DNA of 64,000 bases from Psychrobacter alimentarius (GTDB taxonomy: Bacteria > Pseudomonadota > Gammaproteobacteria > Pseudomonadales > Moraxellaceae). Every line of letters begins with the position of its first letter. Within the stretch, counting starts at the first letter, position 1. Of this stretch, positions 17,041 to 26,425 are shown piece after piece. Where the stretch lies: assembly GCF_001606025.1 (NCBI RefSeq), contig NZ_CP014945.1:1302001-1366000 (forward strand). The letters run 5' to 3'. The notes under the pieces were generated by a model. The model was not told where the DNA came from. It worked only from the letters and a program-made list of their open reading frames with translations, and searched no databases. Position numbers and translations under genes: made by a program.

Positions 17041-19179
17041 CTAAGATTGAACGGTGACCATCTGCGCCGATTGTTCGGCTTGTTGGGCGCGCAACCAGTC
17101 ATTCAATAACTGCGACTGCTTACGAACAATTGCCAGTTTGATATGGTCTGGATTTTTTATCAGCTCTTGCATCTTTTTTTGTAAATGTAATTTGAGCAAC
17201 TGCATGACCAAATTTTCAACCAGCTCATCTAGGCTTAATACATTTCTTGCGGTCAATGTTTTATAAAATCCACCCCAACCACGGCTAAGCGTCTCTTGCG
17301 TGAGCGGCTTTAGATTGGATAAGATAAAGTGCGCCGCTGCATTGGCATCTTTTGGCAAGTAATTGAGACAGCGTTTGATGGTACTGACAATATCAAGCAA
17401 GGCGTTGTCTTGTAAGTCCTCCCAAGCCACAGGACGCAAAACGTCAGGCGATGCTTTTTGTTGGATATGGGGAGGCAAATGCAAACTGTTGATACCAGCA
17501 CGCTGCCAAATGATTTCTATAGGGTCATCAATAAGCGTGCGCGGTTGAAACAAAAAACAAAGTTGCAGTTGCTGACTGATGGTCATGTCACCATCAAAAT
17601 CTAACAGCGCATCTTTGGCCTCGACATTTTGACTACGTTTGCCGCCCAGTTTTTGATAAATATCATTATTAAGCAGATAGCGAAAGCTGCTGCCTTTGGG
17701 TAAGGCCGTCGTTAACGAACGAACTTGAGACATCAGTTTGGCTTTGCCTTCAGCCAAGGTTAAGTCATAACGCTCACTCAAATAAGCAAAAATATACTGA
17801 GATAAAGGCATGGCATTGGCGATTTGCTCGCGCATGGCATCGCCCCCCTGACTTTTGATAAAGGTGTCAGGGTCATGGTTGTTGGGTAAAGTTAAAAACC
17901 GCAACTCTTTATCATCAGCCAATACAGGCAAAGCCACTTCAAGCGTGCGCCAAGCGGCTTTTTGTCCTGCACTATCACCATCGAAACTTAGGGTCAAAGT
18001 CGGGTTCAATGTCAACAATCGAGATATCTGACTCTCATTAATTGCCGTACCCATTGATGCGACTGCGCCATAAATACCCGCTTGATAGAGGGCAATGACA
18101 TCCATATAGCCTTCGACCACAAGCCAGCTGTCAGCACGTTGCTGGCGTGACTCATAATAGCCGTATAGCACATGCTGCTTGTGAAAAACGGGTGAATCTG
18201 AGGAGTTGATATATTTGGGTTTTACTTCATTGTCGAGTGCTCGACCACCAAAGCCAATAGTGCGACCTTGATTGTCCCGAATAGGAAAAATCACACGATC
18301 ACGCAATAAGTCGTAATCTCGTCCAGATTCTGATTGGCGAACCAAACCTAATGCTTTTAATCCTTCAATATCTTGTGGAAATTGATGCTCAAGATGCTGC
18401 CAGCCAAAAGGGGCATACCCCAAACCGAACGTCTCAAATATGTCTTCTGCGATACCACGTGATAAAAAATAGTGCTTGGCATGAGGGTGAGTAGCAAGGT
18501 TGTGCTGATAAAACTGCTGTATTTGCTCGAGTAGCTCATACAAGTTACCGTCTTCATCAGCAGAATGATCCATACTGTGCAGATCTGTGATTGCGTCAGT
18601 ATCTGTCAGCCACGAAGGTGGATAACCATTACCGCTGTCGCCGCTGCTTTGATAATCTGAGCCGTAGCCCTCAGATGAATAAGGCGCTGAGTCATAAACG
18701 TCTAATGGTGGATAGTTGTCATAATGACCATCATCGTAAATGACAGAATCTGAATACGACAGAGAGCTATTGTCTTGATTTTGACCAACAGGCGTAGGAT
18801 TGTCTGATTGAGTAGCTGTTGGTGTTTGAGATGTCGGCTTGACAGTGGACTGTTTGGTGCGTTGATAGCTAACATTTTGCTGTTCTTCTTTTGGCACCTC
18901 AATGCCCGTTTGCTTTGACAGCTCATTAACGGCTTCAATAAACGTTAAGCTTTCATAGTCTCGCAAGAAACTGATGGCGTTACCACCAACCCCGCAACCA
19001 AAACAGTGATAAATGTTTTTTTGTGGATTGACATAAAAAGAAGGCGACTTTTCACCATGAAAAGGGCAGCAGCCTTTATATTCGTTGCCCGCTCTTTTGA
19101 GCGTGGTATGACGTCCAATGATACTGATTAAGTCAGCTTGGCTATTTAATTGTTCGAGAATATGGTTAGGAATGCTCAT
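17041..19179 (-). CDS. dnaG: DNA primase
   Basis: 712 residues, about 110-130 longer than enterobacterial DnaG. The N-terminal CHC2 zinc domain has C38, H41, C59 and C62 (CPFHGEKSPSFY, YHCFGCG). A low-complexity linker rich in Ser, Asp, Tyr and Gln (about 103-215) explains the extra length. The RNA polymerase domain with TOPRIM motif follows (SWLVVEGYMDVIALYQ, LSFDGDSAGQKA). The C-terminal helicase-binding region is from about 560. It makes RNA primers at the replication fork together with DnaB. The neighbours bamD (upstream) and rpoD (downstream) are on the same strand. The usual partner rpsU is not here. The linker is the only odd feature. Confidence 0.96.
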   Translation of the reverse strand: MSIPNHILEQLNSQADLISIIGRHTTLKRAGNEYKGCCPFHGEKSPSFYVNPQKNIYHCFGCGVGGNAISFLRDYESLTFIEAVNELSKQTGIEVPKEEQQNVSYQRTKQSTVKPTSQTPTATQSDNPTPVGQNQDNSSLSYSDSVIYDDGHYDNYPPLDVYDSAPYSSEGYGSDYQSSGDSGNGYPPSWLTDTDAITDLHSMDHSADEDGNLYELLEQIQQFYQHNLATHPHAKHYFLSRGIAEDIFETFGLGYAPFGWQHLEHQFPQDIEGLKALGLVRQSESGRDYDLLRDRVIFPIRDNQGRTIGFGGRALDNEVKPKYINSSDSPVFHKQHVLYGYYESRQQRADSWLVVEGYMDVIALYQAGIYGAVASMGTAINESQISRLLTLNPTLTLSFDGDSAGQKAAWRTLEVALPVLADDKELRFLTLPNNHDPDTFIKSQGGDAMREQIANAMPLSQYIFAYLSERYDLTLAEGKAKLMSQVRSLTTALPKGSSFRYLLNNDIYQKLGGKRSQNVEAKDALLDFDGDMTISQQLQLCFLFQPRTLIDDPIEIIWQRAGINSLHLPPHIQQKASPDVLRPVAWEDLQDNALLDIVSTIKRCLNYLPKDANAAAHFILSNLKPLTQETLSRGWGGFYKTLTARNVLSLDELVENLVMQLLKLHLQKKMQELIKNPDHIKLAIVRKQSQLLNDWLRAQQAEQSAQMVTVQS

Positions 19180-19259
19180 ACAAAAAATAGTTTACCATAG
19201 GTCAATTAGGTTAAGACACAGCCGATAAATCAGTCATAGCAAAATATCGAGGGCAGAAA

Positions 19260-19288
19260 AATAAGGTCAACATAATGTTGACCTTATT
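19260..19288 (-). terminator. Terminator of bamD
   Basis: A near-perfect palindrome, AATAAGGTCAACAT followed by its complement, runs into TTTTTC on the minus strand, about 50 bases after the bamD stop. Confidence 0.85.
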
Positions 19289-19336
19289 ATTTATGACACG
19301 CAGTAGACAGCATGGCGCTGCCTAAAGAAATCGGAC

Positions 19337-20554
19337 TTAATTCATGCCTGCATCAGTGTCCGATGGTGTCAGCATAATACCGTCGCGCTCAGACTCAGGT
19401 AGAGTTGTGCGGCGTGTTGGGTTGATGTTTTGCGGATCAACGTTTGCTTCTCTAGCAGTAGAGCTTGTGCTTGATTGACTAGTGACGCGCTCTGTCGATG
19501 CTTCTGGCAATCCTAACCCAATATTGACACCATTGCTATTTGTAGAAGATGTGAAAGAACCCGCTATCGGTGCATTAGCTGGTGCAGCATTATCACTAGG
19601 CAGTCTCAATTGATTGGCGTTGCGAATCATTTGGAGTTTGGTGGCACCATTATATTGACCAGTGGCAGCAGAAGCATCTGTTGTACTTGAGCGACCAAGC
19701 TTTCCAAAGGTTATTTTGTTGAGCCACGTGCTGTCACGTTTGGTTTTTAATTTGACACGGCCATCATTGGTCAACCAATTGGGATAATTGATTTGTAATA
19801 GGGTTTTATACTCGTTTGCCAAATCAGTCAGACCCAATTTGCCATGGCTATAAGCAAGAACGGCAATGGCTTCTGGCGTAGATTCACTGAGTGGATAATA
19901 TTGGAACACCCATTTGGCACGGTTCACAGCAGCGACATAGGCTTCACGTTCGATATACCAATTGGCAGCGCTCATCTCACTTTCAGCAAACTGATTGTAA
20001 ATAAAGGTCATACGCTGAGCAGCATCTGGTGCATAAGGGCTGTTCGGGTATTTATTAATAAGCTCTTGGAAATTGGCAAAAGCAATACGCAAATAGGCGG
20101 TATCGCGCTCTGCTTGATTTAACTTAAACAGCTTTAAACCTTCTGATGAGCCTTCCATATTGGCTACGCCGCGTACATAGTAGGCGTAGCTGACTTGTGG
20201 ATTAGATGGGTATAGACGAATGAATTGTTCAGCGCTGGATGCGGCCATTTCAAACTCACCGCTGGCATACTGTGCGTACATCATATCGAGTAGGGCTTGC
20301 TCGGCGTACTGTCCAGTAGGGTAAAAAGTACGCAAATTGGTCAAGTCTTCGATGGCTTGATTGTAGCGGTTTTTGTCGATCTGAGCGATGGCATCGTTAT
20401 AATAGTTTTGCTCTGATTTTTCGGCAGTTTCTACTGCATCGACGTCTTTTTTACCAGTCAGGTTTTTGAAAGTCTGACAACCCACAAGGTTTACGCTAAG
20501 CGCAAGTAAGGTTATTGAGGACAGTTTGATAAACGTATTGCCAACAGCTTGCAT
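19337..20554 (-). CDS. bamD: Outer membrane assembly lipoprotein BamD, with long C-terminal extension
   Basis: 405 residues from the ATG at 20554, chosen because GGAGAAG lies 4 bases upstream and a signal peptide with lipobox LVGC follows directly. An upstream in-frame start at 20593 would add 13 residues before the signal. Tetratricopeptide-like helical repeats (about residues 40-250) include YNDAIAQIDKNRYNQAIEDL and DLTNLRTFYPTGQYAEQALL. BamD is an essential part of the Bam complex that inserts beta-barrel proteins in the outer membrane. The last ~130 residues are a Ser/Thr/Asn/Ala-rich, probably disordered extension absent from the ~245-residue E. coli protein. The gene is divergent from rluD, a conserved arrangement. 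Confidence 0.95.
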   Translation of the reverse strand: MQAVGNTFIKLSSITLLALSVNLVGCQTFKNLTGKKDVDAVETAEKSEQNYYNDAIAQIDKNRYNQAIEDLTNLRTFYPTGQYAEQALLDMMYAQYASGEFEMAASSAEQFIRLYPSNPQVSYAYYVRGVANMEGSSEGLKLFKLNQAERDTAYLRIAFANFQELINKYPNSPYAPDAAQRMTFIYNQFAESEMSAANWYIEREAYVAAVNRAKWVFQYYPLSESTPEAIAVLAYSHGKLGLTDLANEYKTLLQINYPNWLTNDGRVKLKTKRDSTWLNKITFGKLGRSSTTDASAATGQYNGATKLQMIRNANQLRLPSDNAAPANAPIAGSFTSSTNSNGVNIGLGLPEASTERVTSQSSTSSTAREANVDPQNINPTRRTTLPESERDGIMLTPSDTDAGMN

Positions 20555-20593
20555 ACTTCTTCTCCGACACAAGACGCACAATAGCAGCGCCAT

Positions 20594-21377
20594 TATGCTA
20601 TATAAAAGGTTAATAATAAAAAACGATGCTTATGGCATCAGTTAACTGTCTACTATCGAGTATGCTTATGATCAAGCGAACTCATTAAGAATATGATTTT
20701 CATCGAATGCGGTTTTGCTATGGTTAATAACTTGTGCATTAGATCAAAATCTTATTTTATGCTAATAAAATACGATTATTTTAAGATACAGTGCCATAGC
20801 ATACAGCAAAATATGGCTATACTTTATAGAATAACGCTGGCCTCGTCTATTTTTTCACCATCTAATTATAGCGGCATGATGCCAAATATCCATAAATCTT
20901 TAGTACTGAGGCATTTTAACATCACTCAGATAAGCCAGAGCAATTTTTTGGCCACACTATACTAATACAGTTACATGGAAGTTCATCTACCCACAAATAC
21001 GATGGCTTTTGAGGTCGCTCGATCTGCGCTCTGATTATAGCCTAGCATTTTAACATGAGCGGCCATTATGAGCGATCTCCAATGTCACTGGCATCGCTAA
21101 ATATACAGTAAATTACAGCAATGTCATATTCTAGAGAGTTACTAATTGAAGCTCGGCAAGGTGATGTACCATCAAAAAAAGACAGATAAAACAGTGCGTC
21201 TATAGGGCTTAAGCGCTTGGCATGATACACTATCGCCATATTGCTTCCGCTTTTTTTGACGATGATTCTTTTTAAGATACATCAGTAATCAATGAGCGGT
21301 CGTCTGTTTTTTATAAAACTCCCTTTAATGTTGCTATTTCAAGCCATGTTAGGAAGTTTACCCTATATAAATCTTCT
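20594..21377. other. Divergent intergenic region between bamD and rluD
   Basis: About 780 AT-rich bases. A 90-codon open frame at 20693-20965 has no protein-like features. No convincing promoter, RNA or repeat is visible. Confidence 0.5.
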
Positions 21378-22616
21378 ATGAATAATAATGCTATGACTAC
21401 CCATTTACCACCGAATCAGTCGCTAGATACTGATTCATCAGCACAAGAGTCACCAATGCCAAATAACGTTTTAAAAAATGACGAGCCTGACAATCAAGAA
21501 ATGCAAGAAATGATTGATGAGAACACTAATGCTCTTGATAATGACGACTTGCTCGAAGAAGACAGCGATATTGAGGACGAGATTGACGATAGCGACATAG
21601 ATGATGGCGATGATGAGGTCCCTGTTGCTGGTCAAGCCATACCAGTGGTGGTAGATATGACACACATTGTTACCGAAGATCAGTCTGGCCTGCGCATTGA
21701 TAAAGTCGCTTCACAGGTGTTTTCAGACTTCTCGCGTGTGCAAGTACAAGGTTGGATAACTGACGGAAGCTTGCTCTATAACGGCAGTGTGCAACGACCA
21801 AAAGTTCGTGTCAAAGCCGATGATGTTCTACATCTATCAACGACGTTGCAGCAGCATAGTGAAGATCAGCCAGAAGACATCGATATCGATGTTGTCTATG
21901 AGGATGACGACGTACTGGTGATTAACAAACCGGTGGATATGGTCGTTCATCCGGGCGCTGGCAATCAGACGGGTACTTTGGTCAATGCGCTTTTATATCA
22001 TTATCCGCAGCAACATCATCTGCCGCGCGCAGGTTTGGTACATCGTATTGACAAGGACACATCAGGGCTTTTGCTCATTGGCAAAACCAAACCCGCTCAG
22101 ATGGCTTTGATGGAGCAGCTAAAAGATAAATCGGTCTATCGCCATTATCAATGTGTGGTGGCAGGGGATGCAGCAAGCTTACTTCGTCACAGGCGTATTG
22201 ATGCACCGATTGGTCGTCATCGCACTCAGCGTACCAAAATGACGGTGATGACCGCCGGGCGTGAGGCAGTGACGCATTTGTTGAATGTCACACCGCTCAA
22301 TGAAAACTACTGTTTATTAGATGTGGGACTAGAGACAGGGCGTACGCATCAGATTCGTGTACATCTCAGTCATATTACGTATCCGCTAGTAGGGGATCGT
22401 GTTTATGGTGGGCGTCGCCAACTGCGTTCGGGTCTATCAGAAGCTCAGCGTCAAGCGATTAGTAACTTTCCACGTCAAGCCTTGCATGCCTATACATTAG
22501 GATTTGTTCATCCAACGACAGGCGAAGACGTTGAAGTCACAACACCACTGCCTGAAGATATGCAGCAGTTGATAACAGTGTTAAGCGACGGCTATGATGA
22601 TGAATATGACAAATAA
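21378..22616 (+). CDS. rluD: 23S rRNA pseudouridine(1911/1915/1917) synthase RluD
   Basis: 412 residues. The S4 RNA-binding domain spans about 100-160 (GLRIDKVASQVFSDFSRVQV). The catalytic domain has the RluA-family motif HRIDKDTSG (222-230), with D225 as the catalytic aspartate. It isomerises uridines in helix 69 of 23S rRNA. An extension of about 93 residues precedes the S4 domain and is extremely acidic (runs of Asp and Glu around 55-80). An in-frame ATG at 21657 would give a normal-length protein, so the real start needs proof. pgeF follows 106 bases later on the same strand, a common pair, and bamD is divergent. Confidence 0.93.
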   Translation: MNNNAMTTHLPPNQSLDTDSSAQESPMPNNVLKNDEPDNQEMQEMIDENTNALDNDDLLEEDSDIEDEIDDSDIDDGDDEVPVAGQAIPVVVDMTHIVTEDQSGLRIDKVASQVFSDFSRVQVQGWITDGSLLYNGSVQRPKVRVKADDVLHLSTTLQQHSEDQPEDIDIDVVYEDDDVLVINKPVDMVVHPGAGNQTGTLVNALLYHYPQQHHLPRAGLVHRIDKDTSGLLLIGKTKPAQMALMEQLKDKSVYRHYQCVVAGDAASLLRHRRIDAPIGRHRTQRTKMTVMTAGREAVTHLLNVTPLNENYCLLDVGLETGRTHQIRVHLSHITYPLVGDRVYGGRRQLRSGLSEAQRQAISNFPRQALHAYTLGFVHPTTGEDVEVTTPLPEDMQQLITVLSDGYDDEYDK

Positions 22617-22722
22617 GCAAGTATTTATAAATGCTTGTGATAGCTGGTAAAGAGTTAATGACTGCCGGCGACATAATCACCATATACGAATAATAACAAC
22701 CCATGAATACGGTACATCAGCC

Positions 22723-23631
22723 ATGATTAATACGTTTCCTATGACATTGCTGGCGCAGGTTGATGATGTGGCGGTTTTTCAAACGTCTGCTTTTTCTAGC
22801 GATGATACTCCCCATATTGAGGCGCTTGGTTCAAAGAAAGAGCAAGCTGAAGAAAAAAGTAGGGCTGATTATGGCGAGCTAAATCTAGGGTTGCATGTCA
22901 AGGATAATGCGACAAGTGTATTAAATAATCGTATGCGTCTATTGGCTGCCATCAATGAGCAAATGACAGATATATCTTTTAAGAATGAGCTGTGCACTCA
23001 AGTCAAAAGCTTGCACTGGGTCAGTCAAGTTCATGGCAAGCACATTTATGATGTTGATGCTACTGCACTAGGTATGGAGCCAATGCCCGCTGATGCGATA
23101 ATTAGTCAACAGCAGGGTCTTGGTCTTGCCATAATGACGGCTGATTGTGTTCCCATCGTTTTATATCAACCAGCAAGTGGTCAGATTGCAGCAATTCATG
23201 CAGGCTGGCAAGGGTTGGCATGCGGCGTTATTCAAGCAACGGTTCAGCGTTTTAGAGAGTTTGGACCGATAAGTGCTTGGATTGGTGTTTGTATCAGTCA
23301 AGAAAACTATGAGGTTGGTCGTCAAGTTCGTGACCAATTATTAGCAGGCTGCGTAGAAACTCAGTCATTAACGGCTTCTGATATTGAGAATTTTGACCAG
23401 CGGTACGTTGTTAATAGCGAGGCAGACAATGCTGATAAGCTCAAACTTGATCTACCAAAGCTGGCTGCCGATCAATTAAAGGCGACTGGTGTAACGTTAG
23501 TGGGTGGGTTGCCTGAGCATTGTAGTTACGCTGATAATCGATATTACTCCTATCGTCGTCAGACGCATTTGAATCAGCCTGCTACAGGGCGTATGGCGCT
23601 AGTGATTGTTCGTGGCCTTTCTGCGTTTTGA
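22723..23631 (+). CDS. pgeF: Polyphenol oxidase / multicopper-like protein PgeF (YfiH family)
   Basis: 302 residues. Metal-site motifs are VSQVHGKHIYDVD, MTADCVPIVLY and AAIHAGWQGLACGV, the His-Cys-His set of the YfiH/DUF152 family. The family has reported purine nucleoside phosphorylase activity, and in E. coli it acts as a quality-control enzyme on peptidoglycan precursors carrying the wrong first amino acid. A polar insert (residues about 20-50, rich in Glu and Lys) is a small deviation. It follows rluD on the same strand and ends at a bidirectional terminator. Confidence 0.92.
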   Translation: MINTFPMTLLAQVDDVAVFQTSAFSSDDTPHIEALGSKKEQAEEKSRADYGELNLGLHVKDNATSVLNNRMRLLAAINEQMTDISFKNELCTQVKSLHWVSQVHGKHIYDVDATALGMEPMPADAIISQQQGLGLAIMTADCVPIVLYQPASGQIAAIHAGWQGLACGVIQATVQRFREFGPISAWIGVCISQENYEVGRQVRDQLLAGCVETQSLTASDIENFDQRYVVNSEADNADKLKLDLPKLAADQLKATGVTLVGGLPEHCSYADNRYYSYRRQTHLNQPATGRMALVIVRGLSAF

Positions 23632-23705
23632 TAAAAGCTATTTATTAATAGAAGCGATGTAAGGATGGCTATTCGTTTGTAGCATTTATAATGTTAATCG
23701 TCCAA

Positions 23706-23741
23706 AAAAATAGCAGACTTAATATAAGTCTGCTATTTTTT
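23706..23741. terminator. Bidirectional terminator between pgeF and the YeeE/YedE gene
   Basis: AAAAATAGCAGACTT and AAGTCTGCTATTTTT pair perfectly (15 bp) around the loop AATAT. The flanking genes converge on it. Confidence 0.93.
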
Positions 23742-23761
23742 ATTCACAAATTATTGATTTT

Positions 23762-25024
23762 TTAGCATACAGAATCATTAGATTTTGGTACAGACAGCCC
23801 AAACAATGGGCGCAGATATAAGGCTAAAAAAGTCCCTGCCATTGCCATGATACCCCAAATATAACCATGAGCACTAAAAGAGGCAATACCACCAAAATAA
23901 GCACCGATATTACAGCCAAAAGCCAGACGTGCGCCATAACCCATCATCAACCCGCCAATCACAGAGGCTGCAAAATTACCTAGAGTAATCTGAGTAAATT
24001 TGAATAAACCTCCTGCTGCTGAGGCAATAAAAGCACCGATGATAATACCGATATTCATGACCGTGGTCGAATCAGCAAAGATTGAAGCATTTAGCGCAGC
24101 GGCATTGGTGCCTTGCCAATAGCCCCAGCTTGCAACATCAACGCCAAAGTTGCTTGCAATTTTAGAGCCCCATAATGCAAATGCAGAGGTGATACCCCAT
24201 GGCTGACCACGCGTGATCAATGTTAGCGCATTCAGTATGGCTAAGATGATTGCTGCTGCAAATAATGGCCATGAGCCGCGAAAAATGCGTCTCCAACCTT
24301 TTTCAGTCGGCACGGGTGCCATTTTCGGTGCTTTGGTTTTTTTCTCAACAATAAGTGTGACCCATGCAATCAGAGCAAATAGTGCCAACGATACTATCCA
24401 AGCACCACTATAGCCAAGACCTGTGGACGTCGCTAAAGAAAAAGGGGCAAAGGAGGGCATCTCTTCTGTCCAAAACGGCAGATGATAAGCGCCAACAGTT
24501 GCGCCAATGACGAAAAAGATAAAGGTTATGAACATCACTGAACGTCCACCGCCAACGGCGTAAAGCGTACCAGAGGCACAGCCGCCGCCCAGCTGCATAC
24601 CAATACCGAATACAAAAGAGCCGACGAGTAAACTGACGCCAACGGGTGATACATACCCTGCGACCGAGCCGCCAAACAGGGTCGTACCATAGGCAAGAAT
24701 AGGGGCAAATAGACTGACTGCAACCGCTAACATCAGCATATGAGAACGCATTGCTTGTCCATTACCCACTGACATCAGACGTCTAAATGCAGAAGTAAAA
24801 CCAAAACGCGCATGAAACAGAGTATAGCCAAGCAATAAGCCGATAATAAAAAGTAAAGGCTGAGCCATAGGCTGGGTGCCAAATAGATAAATCAGCATAA
24901 CAAACCCAGCAAGTGCGCCACCTACTACCAGTAGCTTCTGCGGGTCATTTAGTGCCAAGGTCCCTCTAGCAATAGGGTCTAGTGTGTCATTTACGGGTTG
25001 AACTTTCGTTGTTGTAATAGCCAA
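23762..25024 (-). CDS. YeeE/YedE family sulfur (thiosulfate) transporter, TTG start
   Basis: 420 residues with about ten hydrophobic segments. Paired conserved motifs are GIGMQLGGGCASGTLYAVGGG and YGARLAFGCNIGAYFGGIAS, both placing a cysteine in a glycine-rich turn, as in the YeeE/YedE family whose studied member TsuA imports thiosulfate. The start is TTG at 25024, with AAGGA 10 bases upstream; the nearby ATG is out of frame and the next in-frame ATG is inside the first membrane span. Neither a tusA-like gene nor a rhodanese is adjacent. A quinone reductase gene is divergent at 25473. Confidence 0.88.
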   Translation of the reverse strand: MAITTTKVQPVNDTLDPIARGTLALNDPQKLLVVGGALAGFVMLIYLFGTQPMAQPLLFIIGLLLGYTLFHARFGFTSAFRRLMSVGNGQAMRSHMLMLAVAVSLFAPILAYGTTLFGGSVAGYVSPVGVSLLVGSFVFGIGMQLGGGCASGTLYAVGGGRSVMFITFIFFVIGATVGAYHLPFWTEEMPSFAPFSLATSTGLGYSGAWIVSLALFALIAWVTLIVEKKTKAPKMAPVPTEKGWRRIFRGSWPLFAAAIILAILNALTLITRGQPWGITSAFALWGSKIASNFGVDVASWGYWQGTNAAALNASIFADSTTVMNIGIIIGAFIASAAGGLFKFTQITLGNFAASVIGGLMMGYGARLAFGCNIGAYFGGIASFSAHGYIWGIMAMAGTFLALYLRPLFGLSVPKSNDSVC

Positions 25025-25472
25025 AAGAGTACATCCTTCTCTGATATATGTTTTCAGAGTTTATTATTTAAATAGTTTTTTGGAATATTTAAGCAGTATA
25101 TTCGCGAATAGTTGAATAAGCGCCCTATGATAAACCCGTTTTTTAAAAGCGTGACAAGAAGAGGAAGAATTTATATATTCTTTAATGGAATATATAAGAT
25201 TGTAATGGCTGATTAATGATTGATAGTAATACAGCGAATTTATCTTTTTCCTTACCTGTTGTTTATTTAATCTACTGACCGCTCATTTATTAAAAATAGT
25301 TATATTTTTAGAACACTGATTAAGTTCTTATAAATATAGCAAATAAGATCAGGTTGAATTTACGAAAGCTTGCCTCATATTAGCTAAATAAATGAGATAT
25401 CTATAACATACATTTTTAGTATCCTAAAAACAGACTCTTAGTCTGTTCAATTAATCCATAATTAGAGTTTGT
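25025..25472. other. Divergent intergenic region, AT-rich
   Basis: About 450 bases between the YeeE/YedE gene and the flavodoxin-fold gene. It is very AT-rich and must contain both promoters. I cannot pick a convincing regulator site. Confidence 0.45.
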
Positions 25473-26090
25473 ATGAATACATCTGTCGAATCGCCTTTAA
25501 CCTCCACATCCACTGATAACGTACCCAACGTTTCTATTGCCGTGATTTTTCATAGTAACTATGGGCACACCAAGCGTGTTGCTGAGGCTATTGTCAAAGG
25601 GGCGCACCAGCAATTACCAGAATCACAGGCCAAAGTTGTCGATGTTCATGATGTCGATTGGGATTATTTGGATCAAGCAGACTTGTTGGTGTTTGGTAGC
25701 GCTGTCTATATGGGTAGCGTGACGGCTGAATTTAAGACCTTTATGGATGAAACCTCAAAGCGTTGGTATCATCGGGTATGGGAAGGTAAGTGGGCAGCAG
25801 CCTTTGCCAACTCTGGTGGGCTAAGTGGCGACAAATTGGCAGTATTGCAGCAGATTTCTTTATATGCGATGCAGCATGGCATGAATTGGATTGGGTTGCC
25901 CTTGATGCCAACAGGTCATGAAGCCCATGATTTAAACCGTCTGTCCAGCTTCTTGGGGTTAATGACACAATCTTTGGATGGACCGCCAGAAGAAACGCCA
26001 GGGCCTGGCGATATTGATACGGCTATTTGGTTCGGTGACCATTTAGCAAAAACCATTATCAAACATCAGCCCGCTTCTGCAAAACCTTGA
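25473..26090 (+). CDS. NAD(P)H:quinone oxidoreductase, WrbA/flavodoxin-like
   Basis: 205 residues. The FMN phosphate loop is HSNYGHTKRVAEAIVKGA (about 28-45), followed by VFGSAVYMGSVTAEFKTFMD and the AFANSGGLSGDK loop, as in WrbA-type flavoproteins. A short polar leader precedes the fold. Such enzymes carry out two-electron reduction of quinones and protect against redox cycling. The gene stands alone between a divergent transporter and a terminator. WrbA itself is slightly shorter at the N-terminus; a related flavodoxin-family NADPH oxidoreductase is equally possible. Confidence 0.82.
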   Translation: MNTSVESPLTSTSTDNVPNVSIAVIFHSNYGHTKRVAEAIVKGAHQQLPESQAKVVDVHDVDWDYLDQADLLVFGSAVYMGSVTAEFKTFMDETSKRWYHRVWEGKWAAAFANSGGLSGDKLAVLQQISLYAMQHGMNWIGLPLMPTGHEAHDLNRLSSFLGLMTQSLDGPPEETPGPGDIDTAIWFGDHLAKTIIKHQPASAKP

Positions 26091-26125
26091 GATAAGGTGA
26101 TAGGTTGCCCTTAAAATAGTTCAAT

Positions 26126-26160
26126 AAAAAAACAGATGCCAGATTAGTATCTGTTTTTTT
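26126..26160. terminator. Bidirectional terminator
   Basis: AAAAAAACAGAT pairs with ATCTGTTTTTTT around an 11-base loop. It ends the quinone reductase gene (plus strand) and the small lipoprotein gene (minus strand). Confidence 0.9.
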
Positions 26161-26163
26161 GCT

Positions 26164-26292
26164 TTACTGGGTATGGTTTTGTACAGCAAGAGGTGCGGTG
26201 ACGGGTATGGGACTATCAACAAATTGAAACGATTGACAACCTGTGATTAGCAATACCGAGGTCAATAAACAGCTTAGCGTTAAGGATTTCAT
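26164..26292 (-). CDS. 42-residue small lipoprotein downstream of tolB
   Basis: Found by reading the minus strand: ATG at 26292, stop at 26166-26164. It begins MKSLTLSCLLTSVLLITGCQ, a complete lipoprotein signal with lipobox LITG and C19 as the lipidated cysteine. The mature part is only 24 residues and ends PLAVQNHTQ. The residue after cysteine is Gln, which does not signal inner-membrane retention, so outer-membrane anchoring is likely. It lies just past the tolB terminator, in the place where pal follows tolB in many bacteria, but it has no Pal/OmpA domain. Function unknown. Confidence 0.72.
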   Translation of the reverse strand: MKSLTLSCLLTSVLLITGCQSFQFVDSPIPVTAPLAVQNHTQ

Positions 26293-26352
26293 AAAGGTAT
26301 CTCAGAAAGCAATCAAGGATAAAAAGATACTGGTCATTACAAGTAATATTAT

Positions 26353-26385
26353 AAAAAGCGCCTCGTATAACGTTAGGCGCTTTTT
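26353..26385. terminator. Terminator after tolB
   Basis: AAAAAGCGCCT and AGGCGCTTTTT pair (11 bp) around the loop CGTATAACGTT, about 40 bases after the tolB stop on the minus strand. Confidence 0.9.
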
Positions 26386-26425
26386 ATATTTCATACTTTA
26401 CATTAATAGAGCGAAGCCGATCATC

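Noticed and set aside
20693..20965. 90-codon frame between bamD and rluD
   Set aside because: No ribosome site, no recognisable domain, random-looking composition in an AT-rich spacer.
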